Assembly: GCF_043641665.1 (NCBI RefSeq)
Contig: NC_092183.1
Location: 11,800,001-11,864,000 of the forward strand
Source of the DNA: Enoplosus armatus
Lineage: Eukaryota; Chordata; Actinopteri; Centrarchiformes; Enoplosidae
Reading direction: 5' to 3'
DNA: 64,000 nt
The notes under the pieces are model-generated. The model had not been told where the DNA came from, made no database searches, and worked only from the letters and a program-made list of their open reading frames with translations. The translations under genes were made by a program, and so were the position numbers. Positions 13,201 through 24,774 of this stretch are shown one piece after another (within the stretch, counting starts at the first letter, position 1; each line of letters starts with the position of its first letter).

Positions 13201-15763
13201 TTCATGTGACAGTGGTGTGTATGCCTGTTGCATTGTCCCAACTTGTATGATATGGTCTGCAGTAAGCTGTAGTACTCTCAGCCAACAGCAGAGGACTCTG
13301 TTCCTGCTATGTGTCTGACTTATATCCTTTGTTCTGGTCATAAACACTATTCTAGAGTTGATGTATGGAGATGAACGGGAAGGGAACTCTTCTGTAAAAT
13401 CTTCTGACAATCCTTATAGCTCTCACCTCAACACAACCTGTAAATTATGTATTTTTCTCTTTACTTTGTAACTTGAAAGACACCTGGAGGAAAACTACTT
13501 GATTACGACCTCATATGTTAAAACTGGACAAAAACCTACTGCAAACATTTACGGAAACAGAGTTTAGAGCCAAAGACTCTGAGTTTTCTCATCACAAGAG
13601 TAGTAAATAGAGGCCTTGTGATATTATCTGAACCTTTGGCCTGTCTGTAAGCACTTCAGATGAATATAGCTGACAAAAGAGAGTGCCAAATGGCGTACCC
13701 TAAGGAGAGCAGGAAGTGTTAAGCCTCTTCAAAGCCAATATAAAGCCTACATGACAGTATTGTGACCTCCATCCTTTCTTTGTTTGAGTTTGTGAGGATT
13801 AGAGACATCTAAAGGGATTTTTTTCTAAAGGCCAGCAATGCTCGACTTTCAGTTTACAAGACTAGCATACAGATAATTATAACACAAGAGTGGTAAAGAC
13901 CAGATCCAATCCAGACCAGTACCTATGTAGTGGTAAATCCTGACTTTATAACTGACTTTATGATAAGCTTTTTGTACTAAACCTATTAAATACAATATAA
14001 AACAAGTTCAATCTATTGATGAAAAATGTAAAAAATATTTCCTCTAATTCCTAAAAAACTGACTTGAGAGATACAATTTTGCTCAAACAGCACAAATAGG
14101 TTGACCATAGGAGATTGTAAGACTACATGAGCAATAACTCTCATCTTTCCTTTGTTTGGGCGACAGTGACCTCAAAGATTGCTAAAAAAAAAAAAAAGAA
14201 TTATTGCAGTATGTGGCAGTACCTGACTTTCATTAGACAACAATGGTGGTATGTATGGGCTCCAACACCTTAGCCTCAAAAGCAGATGAAGGAAAGAGAA
14301 GGAATGTGCAGTACCAGTGTGATGTCATGGTTATATTGAAGAAATAATATCAAAGGTTTTGTACAACCTATTCAACCAGTTCACCAAAGTGCTTTAAACA
14401 AAGAGGAGTTCAATTTGTGATATTGTTGGTATACTTGGGAAGAGTAAAAGTGGCCGCTTTAGGTTCTATACTAGGAATATTACTTCTATTTATTTTTGAC
14501 TTTATACTACACTGTATGTACACTTTCCTTAGCGTACGTTTTAGCAGTAAGACCACACGATGTGTGGTTACAGCTGCACAGTGACTGTAATTACTAACAA
14601 TTGCTGGATTGGTGTAATAATCCAATGTACCATGAGGGATTGCACACATTCCCTGGACTGTTCAGATATTTCAGACTAAGGAGGAAAAAAATAGGAAATA
14701 AATTCCATGGCAACAAATAGGGACAGTATTAAGACTTACAGTTTCATTAGATGGTGAGGAGTCCAAAGATTTTGAGGTTTTACAGAGAATCTTGAGCAGG
14801 CTGGATAAGTAAGGCAACAGCTTTTGGGAGGAAGCTTTAGAGGAGATTGGCCTGGTCTTAGTGAAGTGATGCCATATTCGAGCTGAAAGTTTTCTTAACA
14901 GATGGTTGCCTGGACGTGTAAAAGAAGAGCTAACAAACACTCAAGCCCAAGATGGATACTTTGTCAGAGATTTAGGTTGACAAGTAAATGTGAAAGTTTG
15001 TAGAATCATACAGTAAGTGCTAAAGAGATAGACAGCTTCCTTCCTGTTCTGCTTGCAATGTTTTTTTTTCTTTTAATGAAATACAACACAACACATGGAG
15101 TGTGGAGAACTGAATTGTAGCTGAATTGGTGCAATTTTTTTCAAAACAGGAAATTTGTTTGTTATTCCATTTTTTGATCCCTTCAACTCAACTGTTTTCA
15201 CACACACATGCATTCTCTCTATGTTGCCATCAACAAAAAGAACAATAATAAAACAATCTACAGTGAAAATTGTTATCATCCCAGCTACAAATACTGCTGT
15301 AGCCAGACAGGCTAGCCATGTAGTTCTTCTGCCATTTGTTGGCATAAGGATGTTTCAAGTATTATGATACAGATATTTTTACTGCTGGACTTCACTGCTA
15401 CATAGAAATAAAGTTTAAAATATGTGGAGTGCTCCTTTACACAACGTTGTAACACTTTTAACCTGTGTGTTTTCACTATCCTTCACCTCCATGTCAAGGC
15501 CAACTCTAAACGTATTTATTGCTCCTGTGATTACGCTCACATACAACCAAACATACAGGACCCACATTACTCAGTGATGTGTCTGTAATCATTTTAATTT
15601 GTAACTTTGCCAGCAATAACAATGTTTTGGAACTGCTTACTCCATCTTATATTGCCTGTGTGTACATGAACAGTATATGCTTTGGGGTTGACTTCAATAC
15701 TGTATGACTCTTACTTCAACATGCAAGGGCAGGTATAAATTACAACTGATCTTCTCTGAAGTA

Positions 15764-15765
<2 letters not shown>
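10273..15765. other. Non-coding stretch, no supported gene
   Basis: It contains a pyrimidine-rich run at about 10925-11035, A14 at 14184-14197, and two weak coding-like segments described separately (14740-14909 and 15073-15345, both minus). Nothing else was recognised. Confidence 0.5.
15073..15345 (-). other. Unexplained 90-codon open frame with a hydrophobic segment
   Basis: An ATG-initiated minus-strand frame is uninterrupted for 90 codons and does not lie on a simple repeat. Residues about 9-37 form one long hydrophobic stretch (WLACLATAVFVAGMITIF and onward). Basic residues precede it (NGRR at 4-7), which would suit a type II membrane orientation. No family, splice site or promoter was recognised, and chance frames of this length are common in AT-rich DNA. 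It is listed only because of its composition. Confidence 0.12.

Positions 15766-15822
<57 letters not shown>
15766..15822. repeat. (GT)n microsatellite, about 57 bp
   Basis: Uninterrupted GT dinucleotides ending at CATGAG. The Val/Cys- and Thr/His-repeat frames across it are artefacts of the repeat. Confidence 0.98.
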
Positions 15823-15823
<1 letters not shown>

Positions 15824-16800
15824 ATGAGTGCTGAGGCAGAATGGGACAGAAGGATACAGGCCTTGAAGGGCTTTACAAGTGGTATTATCATCTTTCTTTC
15901 AACACTTCTAAAATCCATGTACAGCACATGTCAATTTTACTGACAGAAAAATATGGTAAAAAAAAAAAAAAGAAAAGAAGCAATTTTCCTGTCCTGTTTA
16001 TTATGTTACTCCACCATCTGTGCACCCCTCTAGCCTCCTCCAGCTCACACTGTAATTTCAGGATCAGCTGCCCCATCACCCAAGTGTTGTCAAAACTGAT
16101 GTTGCGTTGGAAATTGAAGGTATGACGTGAACTAGGTGCAGGTGCGGGTTTATATGTTGTACAGCAGTTATAGTGTGAGCTACAATATTTTAGTGCTATT
16201 TAGTTGATAGCTATATTTATATCCCAGATGAGCTATAGTTACCATTACTATAAGGACTGCCATTATATTGTCAAAGAAACACTGAAACAGCATCAAAAGT
16301 ATGACAGGTTAATAAAAATGTAGCCAATGTTATGCAAGCTGTCCACTTGGTAATGCCTATTTAATATGATCTACTATATTTTCACAGTAAAGATAAAATT
16401 TGTAATTTTCTGCATATTGTTGGCCTTTTTAGGTCTAAGAGATAAATAAAATAATGGGTGGTTGCAAGCCCTAATACTGTATGAAACCAGCACCTAACAC
16501 ATTTTTTCTGGGGAGTGAATGAATGTATAAATGAATGAATCAACTGTTTATTAAAATTAAGATTAAGATTTTGCTCAGTCATGGTTACAGGTGTTCTGGG
16601 CAATTCATTGTCCACAGACCCTTGACTAAATTGAAAAACAAAATTACTTTCCACTTAACTGAACCATGGCCACAGTGGTTACTTGTAAACAAAATATACA
16701 TAAATTAATAATAAAATATTCAGCCTTTTGTTTGTTCCGGCTTAGTCCTCGGTTTTTAAATTATCATAGAATTTAACCTGATTTCCTTAAAATACTAGGA
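15823..16800. other. Non-coding stretch, no gene seen
   Basis: Contains an A14 run at 15958-15971. No transposon end, splice-bounded frame or RNA gene was recognised. Confidence 0.5.
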
Positions 16801-16945
16801 GCGTAGAACACTGTTGGATTGTAAAATCAAAACAATGTGTTTAATGATGACCCTGACGAAGGCCACAAGCTGAAACGTGTTGTTCTGACAATAAAGTTGT
16901 TCTTTAGACTACAGGTTTCGCTGGAGTTTTGACCTCTCCAGACTT
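16801..16945 (+). mobile_element. Retroelement-like 3' segment with hammerhead-ribozyme-like core
   Basis: The sequence CTGACGA at 16853-16859, a short G/C-containing spacer, and GAAAC at 16872-16876 reproduce the order of the hammerhead core (CUGANGA, stem II, GAAA). An AATAAA lies just downstream (about 16891). Upstream GCGTA (16801-16805) could be the cleavage triplet side. AACAC/GTGTT (16807-16811 with 16837-16841) and ATTG/CAAT (16818-16821 with 16833-16836) can pair as a hairpin. Penelope-like elements are known to carry hammerhead ribozymes, so a PLE relic is one reading. The match is imperfect: the hairpin does not abut the core and stem II is weak. Confidence 0.35.
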
Positions 16946-17585
16946 TTTCGCTTCTCAATACATCTTGCAAGTAGGTGAAGTTGTGCCAGATATCCCTGAG
17001 ATTTCAGTTTTTGCCAGTCCTTCATCCCCCAAGTCTGCACTGCAGTCTACTTCTACCCTCATGTACTGGCATAAAAAGAAAATCTCCAATTAGTATTTTG
17101 TCAGACAGCAGAAAGATATTGCAGTAGCATCATGATAACCTTTCAGGCTGAATACTGGATGTTAATGATGATATTGTAACCTTATATCGAAGGGGCATCC
17201 TTAATGTAATGCAAGTATGACAGGTTATTGTATAGACTTAGTCAACCTATGCACTATTGCATGTAAACAGGACTGAATGAAGCAGCTTTTAAGCAACCTA
17301 TGTGAACAAGTAGTCTTATTTAAAATACAGTCAATAGTTAAGTTAGTGCAGTCCTTGTAAAAGCAGACCCTGTTAAATGGCACACAAAGTAAGCCTTTAT
17401 TAGCTAACAGGGGTTTCATTCACCCCTGGGCTGTTACCAAACATACTGTATTTTATGTCTGAGGTTATCAAGACTGATAAAAATAAAATTGCAACAGATA
17501 CGTTCTCCTGCAGTGAGGGCTGCTGAAGTAGTTGCTTACCGTACCCCTCAGGACAATAAAAAGGAAACTACTTTGAATGTCTTGT
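16946..17585. other. Non-coding stretch, no gene seen
   Basis: No recognisable repeat, exon or RNA gene. Short frames only. Confidence 0.5.
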
Positions 17586-17700
17586 CCTGGTGCCTCAGTG
17601 GCCTATGGAGCGTATTTTGTAACTGGTGTCCTGGATTCCAGTCTGAGCCCACACCTTTATCACATGTCATCTCCCTCTCTTTTTTTTCTCTATACTTTGG
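17586..17700 (+). mobile_element. Degenerate tRNA-derived SINE (plus strand)
   Basis: Same general type as the SINE at 10.1 kb. A box-A-like GGTGCCTCAGTGGCC lies at about 17589-17603 and a box-B-like TGGATTCCAG at about 17632-17641. The CACATGTCATCTCCCTCTCT segment at 17661-17680 follows, then a pyrimidine run. The typical terminal AAAGGC...ATGCCC part is not visible, so it is either truncated or too diverged. Confidence 0.6.
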
Positions 17701-20700
17701 AACTTGGATATCTATGCATATCTATGTAGGGGAAAAAATTAACTGCCCATGAGCCTCTGGCAACATTGTAAAATGCACATACAGTACTGCATCTTAAATT
17801 GGGTTCTGGTTAAAATTTCCCTCCGCTAATATTTAGTATGCTATTACTTCAAGGGCATAAACATTAAGGACAGGTACTTACTTTTTAAGTGCTGATACAT
17901 CAGAGATTGTCTTTCAAAGGAGTTCACTTTTCACCAACATGCATGCAGGCAAACGCACTCAATCATAGTCACAAACACAATTGTCTGACGAAGCCAGGGG
18001 AAGGAACCTACTTCCTATTTAACTTATTTGTATGCAGTCTGTCTCCTTATTGGCGTGGCGTGATTAATGAGGCTTCCCTACCACACAATCACTCAGGTGA
18101 CTGTGGATTGAGTGTGCGTCTCTTTGTGTGTGTCTGTGATGTTCTCTCAAGTACTGATGCTCTACAGCATTAAATAGTACAGTAAGAAAAAAAAAAGATT
18201 GAGATAGAGAGAAGAGAAAGTCAGAAAAAAGGATTAACTTACCATTTCATACTAAGCAATTGAGATTTCAACCATCTACCTGTCTCTCAATCTTTCTTCT
18301 TCTCTACCCATTTATTTGTCTTCATTCTATTTTGCTTTTGCAGATTTTTCCTATTTTAGGTATTACATTTTTGGAGATCCTTTTGATCTTTGCTAAGCTT
18401 TCTAACTGCGAACACGCTTTGTTTTCCCCTGACATAAACTGTGGTTTCCATGCAATTCACAGCCTTTTTCTACTGACAACTGCCTTCATGGATGGGTTTC
18501 TTGTCATTCTTGTTTTCTTCCTCCTCTCCTCTTCTCTGTCTGTTTGCTTCCTTACCCCCAATGTCTTTTTGCCCCAGGTCAGAGAGGTGTCTTAAGTATT
18601 TGGCCCACCTTATGGATTGCAGGGAGGAAATGCAAGCCAGCCCGAACAAACTGCATCACCAGCTACTGGCAGGGGGAAAGAAATTGTGTACCCATAATTT
18701 GCTTATGGTTTGCAAATTAAGGGCTGAATTTGCTCCTAGCTCTATTCTGCATCTGTCTCTTCCTTTCTTTTCCCCCTATCCCCTCCTCCCCCTCGACGCC
18801 TTTCTCCCTTTCTTCCTCTGTTTCCGAAAAGAGTTGCGAGGAAAGTAGGCTATTAAATCCTTGAATATATGAGGCAGAGAGGGTATCAAGCGCTCATGTA
18901 AATTATCCCAATATTTGCATCTGGGTTTCACTGCAAAAAGGTCCCCACCACTTCTACAACCCAATTCCAATTTCATCTAGCGGATAATTGTCAATTCAAG
19001 CAGGAGTGTAAATTCTATCAATACCCTCCATCAATCCTCCCTCTCACATATACACTCATATTCCCTTTCCCTCGTTTGTTTGCCTGAATGACTTGTTTCA
19101 GAGAGAAGGAGGGAGGTGATCCGTTTTCAAAATTTACTATTCTCATTGCTGCCCCTACTATTGTTATTTCTCCTTATTTACAGATGAGATGAGCTTTTCT
19201 TTTCTGAGCTGATGGCTGAGGAGAGGAGTAAAGAAGAAAAGAGGAGTCATGGATGTGAGGGGGAAATTTTCTGTTGCTTAAATGTGTGTGTGTGTGCATG
19301 TGTACATAGACCACCACAATACAACGGTATCAAAAGGGCATTCACCATATTAATATATTTGCCATCAAGCTTTTCATCTCCCCTTGTCCCTCTCCTCTCC
19401 TCTGGTTGTTAAAAAAAGCTACATGCTTACAGGCTTACAGACAGCTATAATTCAGATCCGCTCTATTACAAGACTACGGAAGCCTGAAAATATTATCCCC
19501 TTGTGTCCTTGTATAGCCTCAAGTGGTCACACTGACAATGACACATACAGCACACACACACCCACACACACATAGGTTAGAGTGGTGGCCTAATTGTCTG
19601 TCTAGCCAGCTGACCCTGAAAGCTATAGAAAGAAGCGGCAGGAGGAGGAGTCGGTGAGCAGAGCGAGAAAAACTGTCGGGTCTATTGGGCCTCTGTCAAA
19701 TGGACACACTGGGATACATAGAAGATATGAAGGACTTAATGACACACAGTGACTAGATTCCCAACCACTGATAAGGGCTGCATTTACTGTAGAGATTGTT
19801 AGAGATGACGTGGCTGAAGATAAGGTATGCAGGTGGTATGGAACTGTCTAAAAATGTGTTACAGTATCGATTGCAAAAGCATATCCTTTTCAAAATCCTC
19901 GACCTCCACAGGAAGGTCAGAGTGCAGGTTCAACAGCTACATATTTGTTGTGGGTGCCTGAATCTTGATATACTGATACTATGCAATAAGCATAAGCATG
20001 GTACACTTTATATTGACTATGGCTGGATGTTTCAGCAATCTATAGAAAGAGAAAACAGTGACTCTATATGTATACAAATTATGTATAAAGATTGTGTTAG
20101 GGCAAAATAACTAAACAGTACGAGTATTTGACATCAATGGATGGCCAGGTAAAATCTGCCTGTAATAGTAATGGAAGTCTCATGGTTTGATCCCTGCCTG
20201 TTTCATGGAAAACTCTCAACAATAAATGCAGTTAATTCCATTTCTCTTGGTACTTAACATTAAAATAGATGAGTAAGCACTTGCAATGGATTTGTGTCTT
20301 GTCCAGGACAGTAAACTGAACAGGACAAAAAAGGGGGAGCTATACACACTCAAGAGAAACATGTGAGGAAAAAAACTGAACAAATATTAGCTTAACTCTT
20401 GGGGATGTTTGGAAAAGTCGGGCATGCTGAAGTAGCTTATGATTAAATGAACTGTTGAATACAGTGCTGGACTGATTTGTGATGATGACAGCCACCATGA
20501 CAAATGGGCAGATCATAAATCCATCTAACCATGTTGGACTTCGACACATTCAGTTCAATATCACCATTGCTGTAATTTGATTTAAATTCAAGTATGTAAT
20601 TCTTATGGTGCTAAGGTCACTCAACTTGAATAATTCATCCATCAATGTCAGACAAGAGAAAGCTCATCTCTATGAAAGACAGAGGTGGACTGGGACAGTT

Positions 20701-20794
20701 TCACAGGTAGAAGGTAAAAGATATCTATAGATCTATAGATGTGCTAAAACGTAGTTGAAGTGTACAGCATAAATGCAGTATTGATTCCAGACTG
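17701..20794. other. Non-coding stretch, no gene seen
   Basis: Short microsatellites occur at about 19281-19295 (TG) and 19550-19573 (CA). The 18600-19010 interval has a quieter, non-repetitive texture with homeodomain-like TTAAT/TAATTA-type words and could be a conserved non-coding element, which cannot be judged without an alignment. Confidence 0.5.
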
Positions 20795-21510
20795 TAGGGA
20801 TGCTCATTTCAATTTTGTTTCTGACCGATAACCAACCCTCATTAACTGATCATTAACCGTGAACCAACAAGATTAAAATACATATTTAGAAAGGACGAAT
20901 GTCTGTGACCCATCAAAAATGTACAAATAGGCCTACATCAAATGTTTTTTTTTTCATAAGAAGGGGTTTATTTTTACATGTGCAATAGCAGCACAAGCAA
21001 CAACAGAACATGAGGATTCACACATTGTAGGCAACCTCGATCTCCCATGTAGCAAAATATGTTATAACTTATTCAAATAAAGAGCCTAACAAACAGGAGC
21101 CAGACTTTTGTAATAGACTACTTAATGATAAAAGAATAATAATAAGACTAACAAAACGGAAACTTGTAGTTGTATTTTTCAGACATCAAATAGTCCTAAA
21201 ATAAAGCTGCGAGACCCAGCGGAGAATACCCGCTCAGATGGTACCAATGTCAGTAGAATGCAGAGACAGCGCCAGCCTCGGGAAGAACATCTGAATACTT
21301 TCCCCACTTGTCAAGAGTATCCTGAGGGGGGATAGCCTCTCATATAAGTGTCCACCTCTGCCTCTGGGTCATTAGCTTGATGAGGGGTGTCTCTCAGGAG
21401 CAACATCATGGCTATTAATAATATTCTTTTAACTGTTTATTTGATAGTATTAATTGGTCAAAATTCTTATTGTCAGTTTACATTTAAGCAGTTAATCATC
21501 AACATCCCTA
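20795..21510 (-). mobile_element. Decayed hAT-type DNA transposon, about 716 bp
   Basis: Both ends carry the inverted octamer TAGGGATG, at 20795-20802 and as CATCCCTA at 21503-21510. Subterminal words for an inverted pair are also present: TCATTAACTGATCATTAACC on the left, and GCAGTTAATCATC before the right end. Flanking 8-mers TCCAGACT and GCCAGAGT, taken one base outside the octamers, agree at 6 of 8 positions, as expected for an old 8-bp hAT target duplication. The interior contains the C-terminus of a transposase on the minus strand. The element is much shorter than an autonomous hAT, so it is internally deleted. Confidence 0.7.
21185..21420 (-). pseudogene. hAT transposase C-terminal (dimerisation) fragment
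   Basis: Reading the minus strand from about 21420 gives NDPEAEVDTYMRGYPPSGYS, then a stop. A shifted frame continues with DKWGKYSDVLPEAGAVSAFY, and a further shift gives LTLVPSERVFSAGSRS. The order acidic EVD.Y, then W..Y...P, then PSERVFS is the signature of the hAT C-terminal dimerisation region seen in ZBED-like transposases. At least two frameshifts and one stop break it, so no functional product is possible. It lies inside the TAGGGATG-bounded element, which supports the assignment. The BED finger and RNase-H-like core are missing from this copy. Confidence 0.75.
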
Positions 21511-21589
21511 TGCCAGAGTATACCAGAGAGTTGCACCATTGAATTATTGCACAAAATTATTGTATAGTTGAGTCAGTATTGCACAGTTG

Positions 21590-22250
21590 AAAATATATAT
21601 ATTATAAAGAAAGAAATCATGGGGTTATAGCTGCTGTCGGGGGTGAAATACGTCCAAGGACCAGTCTACTGACTCAGAGTGTCTAACACTAAGGGAGCAG
21701 TTGAAAAGTCTGATGGCCACAGGCAGAAATGACTTCCTGTGGCGCTCTGTGGTGCATCTTGGGGGTATGAGTCTTGCACTGAATCCACTCCTGTGCTTGA
21801 CCAGCATGTGATGGAGTGGGTGGGAGACATTGTCTAAGATGACACGTAAGTTGGATAGCATTCTCCTCTCTGACACTGCCGCCAGAGCGCCCAGCTCCAC
21901 CCCTAGAGCGTCCGCTACCCTCAACCTGCTGTCCCAGCACACAACAGCAAACAGGATGGCACTGGCCACCACAGACTCATAAAACATCTTCAGCATTGTC
22001 TGGCACATGTTGAAGGACCTCAGCCTCTTCAAGAAGTATAGACAGCTCTGGCCCTTCTTGTAGAGGGCGTCAGTGTTCTTAGCCCAGTTCAGTGTATTGT
22101 AAATGTACCCTCCCAGGTACTTATAGTCCTCCACAGCGTCCACACAGACCCCCTAGGTGGAAACAGGGGTCCTCCTCAGATCCACCACCGGCTGCTATGT
22201 CTTTGTCATGTTGAGCTCACACCATGTGACCCTACTCTTAGAGACATGGG
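21590..22250 (-). pseudogene. LINE reverse transcriptase C-terminal fragment (L2/CR1-like)
   Basis: The minus strand from about 22250 to 21628 encodes the end of a non-LTR retrotransposon ORF2. CELNMTKT, with a stop, corresponds to the conserved N..KT region. VDAVEDYKYLGGYIYN (about 22146-22098) is the KYLG thumb motif. NTDALYKKGQSCLYFLKRLR follows, then RHRKSFLPVAIRLFN near the C-terminus. Two stops near the start (after T and before GVCVD) show it is dead. The polymerase palm with the catalytic DD and the endonuclease are absent, consistent with 5' truncation. Its 3' side lies next to the hAT element ending at 21510, with AT-rich 3' UTR-like sequence between. Confidence 0.85.
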
Positions 22251-22269
22251 TGGAGAGAACTTAACGCTC

Positions 22270-22661
22270 AAAAGTGTGGTTACACTTCAAGAGTCGATGC
22301 TGACAATGCTCCTTGCCTCAAGTGCAACAAGTCTTTTGCATGTAAGAGTGGAAACATGAGCAATCCTTTGAGATCTAGTGAAAGTGCATCACATACAGGC
22401 AGAGAAATGCATTTTTAAACTACCTAGCCCGCAGTTCAGCTCTCGTAGCCCCATCCACCTCAGGTATGTTATCTATGCTAGCATAATAGAGCCCACACAG
22501 AGTTAAGTAAATCATACAAAGATGGGTTAATGATTAAAAGTAACCATTGGGGCGCCCCAGTAACACAAAAAGATAAGAGTGCTGTTAAAGTATCAGATCA
22601 ATAAGCATTATTGGTAGGAGTAGTAGTAGTACTGTTAAGATCTTAATAACACCCATCCCTA
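22270..22661 (+). mobile_element. hAT fragment with BED zinc-finger remnant and one terminus
   Basis: From 22293 one plus-strand frame reads VDADNAPCLKCNKSFACKSG followed by NMSNPLR. This is the C..C and N.SNL..H region of a BED finger from a hAT transposase N-terminus. Just upstream, AGTGTGGTTACACTTCAA looks like the usual SVWLHFK segment with small deletions. The final histidine positions are lost. At 22654-22661 the segment ends in CATCCCTA, preceded by AATAACACC, which is the inverted form of a TAGGGATGGGTGTT-type hAT end. The transposase core between finger and terminus is deleted, and the left terminus is missing next to the LINE fragment. Confidence 0.65.
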
Positions 22662-24774
22662 GTGCCCAGTTTGGTGATCGGTGCCAGGATTTCTTGCATG
22701 AACATCATGGCGTGCCTGTCCACCTGTCTCCGGTGAGTGGCAGTTTCATAATTGGTGCGTCAAAATCAATAAATATTCACTCTATCTAGAAAGTCATACG
22801 TCGGTTGTATTAATCTGGCACAGGCTCTGACCACCCTGGGGCTGACACCATGGTTCTGATTTCTGATTCTGATAATGAACATTACAGAGTCAGTTTGTTT
22901 ACTTCATGACTCTTCTCTACTTCTGACACTATGTTTCAGCATTTACCAAAATCCAATCCCAAAATTCAAATACTGAACAATGTAACACACATAATGTGAC
23001 AATATTTAGGGGGTGACTATTGGCACTTAGAAGACACATTTTGAAAAAGTAAACTGATGTTGACCTGATGACCAAGCAGATAAGGCATTAGGAGTCCATT
23101 TAACTCAGCTAGTTAGCTAAATACATAAGCTCAGAAGACGATGAAGATAACAAAAGTCCCTGGCGATATTTAGATTTTAATATTGACACATCACCAGCTG
23201 TTGGCAGAATATAATTTATCAAGAATCATCAAGAATGAATATATTAAGAATCAAAAAGGAAGCTTTTATGACATGCTAGCAGTGTGGCTCTATAGATGAC
23301 AGAATTGGGTGGCCCGTATGTTGCTCTGACAGTCCAAACTTTTGGCTGAATGTTAAATAACTTAAAAGTTAAAAAAAACATACAAGATGCAAAGGTCCTA
23401 ATCTGTGAATGTACAGACGATAATCCCCTTTGATTGAGGTAACACAGGCCTTCCTCTGGAGAACAGCAAAGTTGGCTCTCCACATTGCATCCATCAAGGT
23501 ATTTTTATTATGTTTGATGAGCATTAGTGATGGTGTTGCTATATAATTTAAACCTTGTTCCTGAATTTAATGGTTAGACCAGAGGGAATAAAATGAAGCA
23601 GAAGTTTGTTTTGAAGGTGAGTGAAAGACAACAACTTTAAAAGCACAGGTTAACAAACCTGCGAGGCCCAAATGCATCAGCAGCAGGGCCTTGCAAACAC
23701 ACAAAAACACACATGCACACACACACACACAACGACAGGCACAAGCAGTCACACACACAAATGCACACGGGGAGATACACAAACACTAATTCAGTCACTC
23801 ACACAGACACACATCAGATTAGTGGAGCCACAGGCTCTAAAGCCACAAACAGCAGGAACTTAATTGAAGCAGGCAGGAACCAAAGAATGTCCTGAGCGTG
23901 TCAAATGCTTTCCCTTGCCACTGAGATTGTGACACACACTTCTGAACCAATGGGTCATCATTATCAAATAGATGCATGACTCACTCGCTCGTACTCTCTC
24001 TCCATCCCTCTCTCCCTTTGTTTCCCCTTTCTTTCATTATCAATGAGGCACATGACTGCTCACAGCTGCAATGCATCGAGGGAGCCATAAAACAGGTCAA
24101 AATAAATATTCTCCAGACACGCTTTAGACTCAGAATAGGATAGGCTCTGATGGACTAAGGAGAGAAAAAGGTGAGGCAGGAGAGAGAGAGGTGAGTCTGT
24201 GTGTGTGTGTGTGTTCATAAAGGAAGCTGGTACTCCAATTTGTACCACAGAGAGATTTTGGTACATTTCCATCATCACTGTTTAAGTTGTGGATTGGACA
24301 CGTAGACATGTGGACAAAGACAAATCATTCTAATCATTGGCAGCAGCAGAAAACTGGTCTGTGTCCATTTTGGCAGCTCACTCTACCTCTCTACTCTAAG
24401 GTGCATACAAAGTACACATGCAGGGTGTTCAGGTCTTGGCCGATGCTGTGCTGTCACACCTCTCTCTGTCCTCACATTGTGATCACTCTGTTATTGTATG
24501 ATTGCAGATTAATTTGGTTTAATGATGGTAAGGGGTAGCAACAGAAATTGCCTGATAATCTGGAAACCCTTCACACTAAAATGAAACATTTTGAAGCCAT
24601 TTCCTTTCTAACTACCTATTGTCTGTTGGTGATACATGAAATGACAATCACTGTGATATTTTGTGGATCTTTTTGGTAGATGTAAAGTAAAGTTGTATTT
24701 TACCCTGTGTTCTATAACCACACAAACAATGTGTGAGAGTAGGAAAAATAAACTAAGCTGTCTCACACAATCCT
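22662..24774. other. Non-coding stretch with small repeats
   Basis: A phrase GGTTCTGATTTCTGATTCTG at 22855-22874 resembles a LINE 3' tail. A CA-rich segment lies at 23697-23818 and a (TG)n at about 24199-24214. No gene was recognised. Confidence 0.5.
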
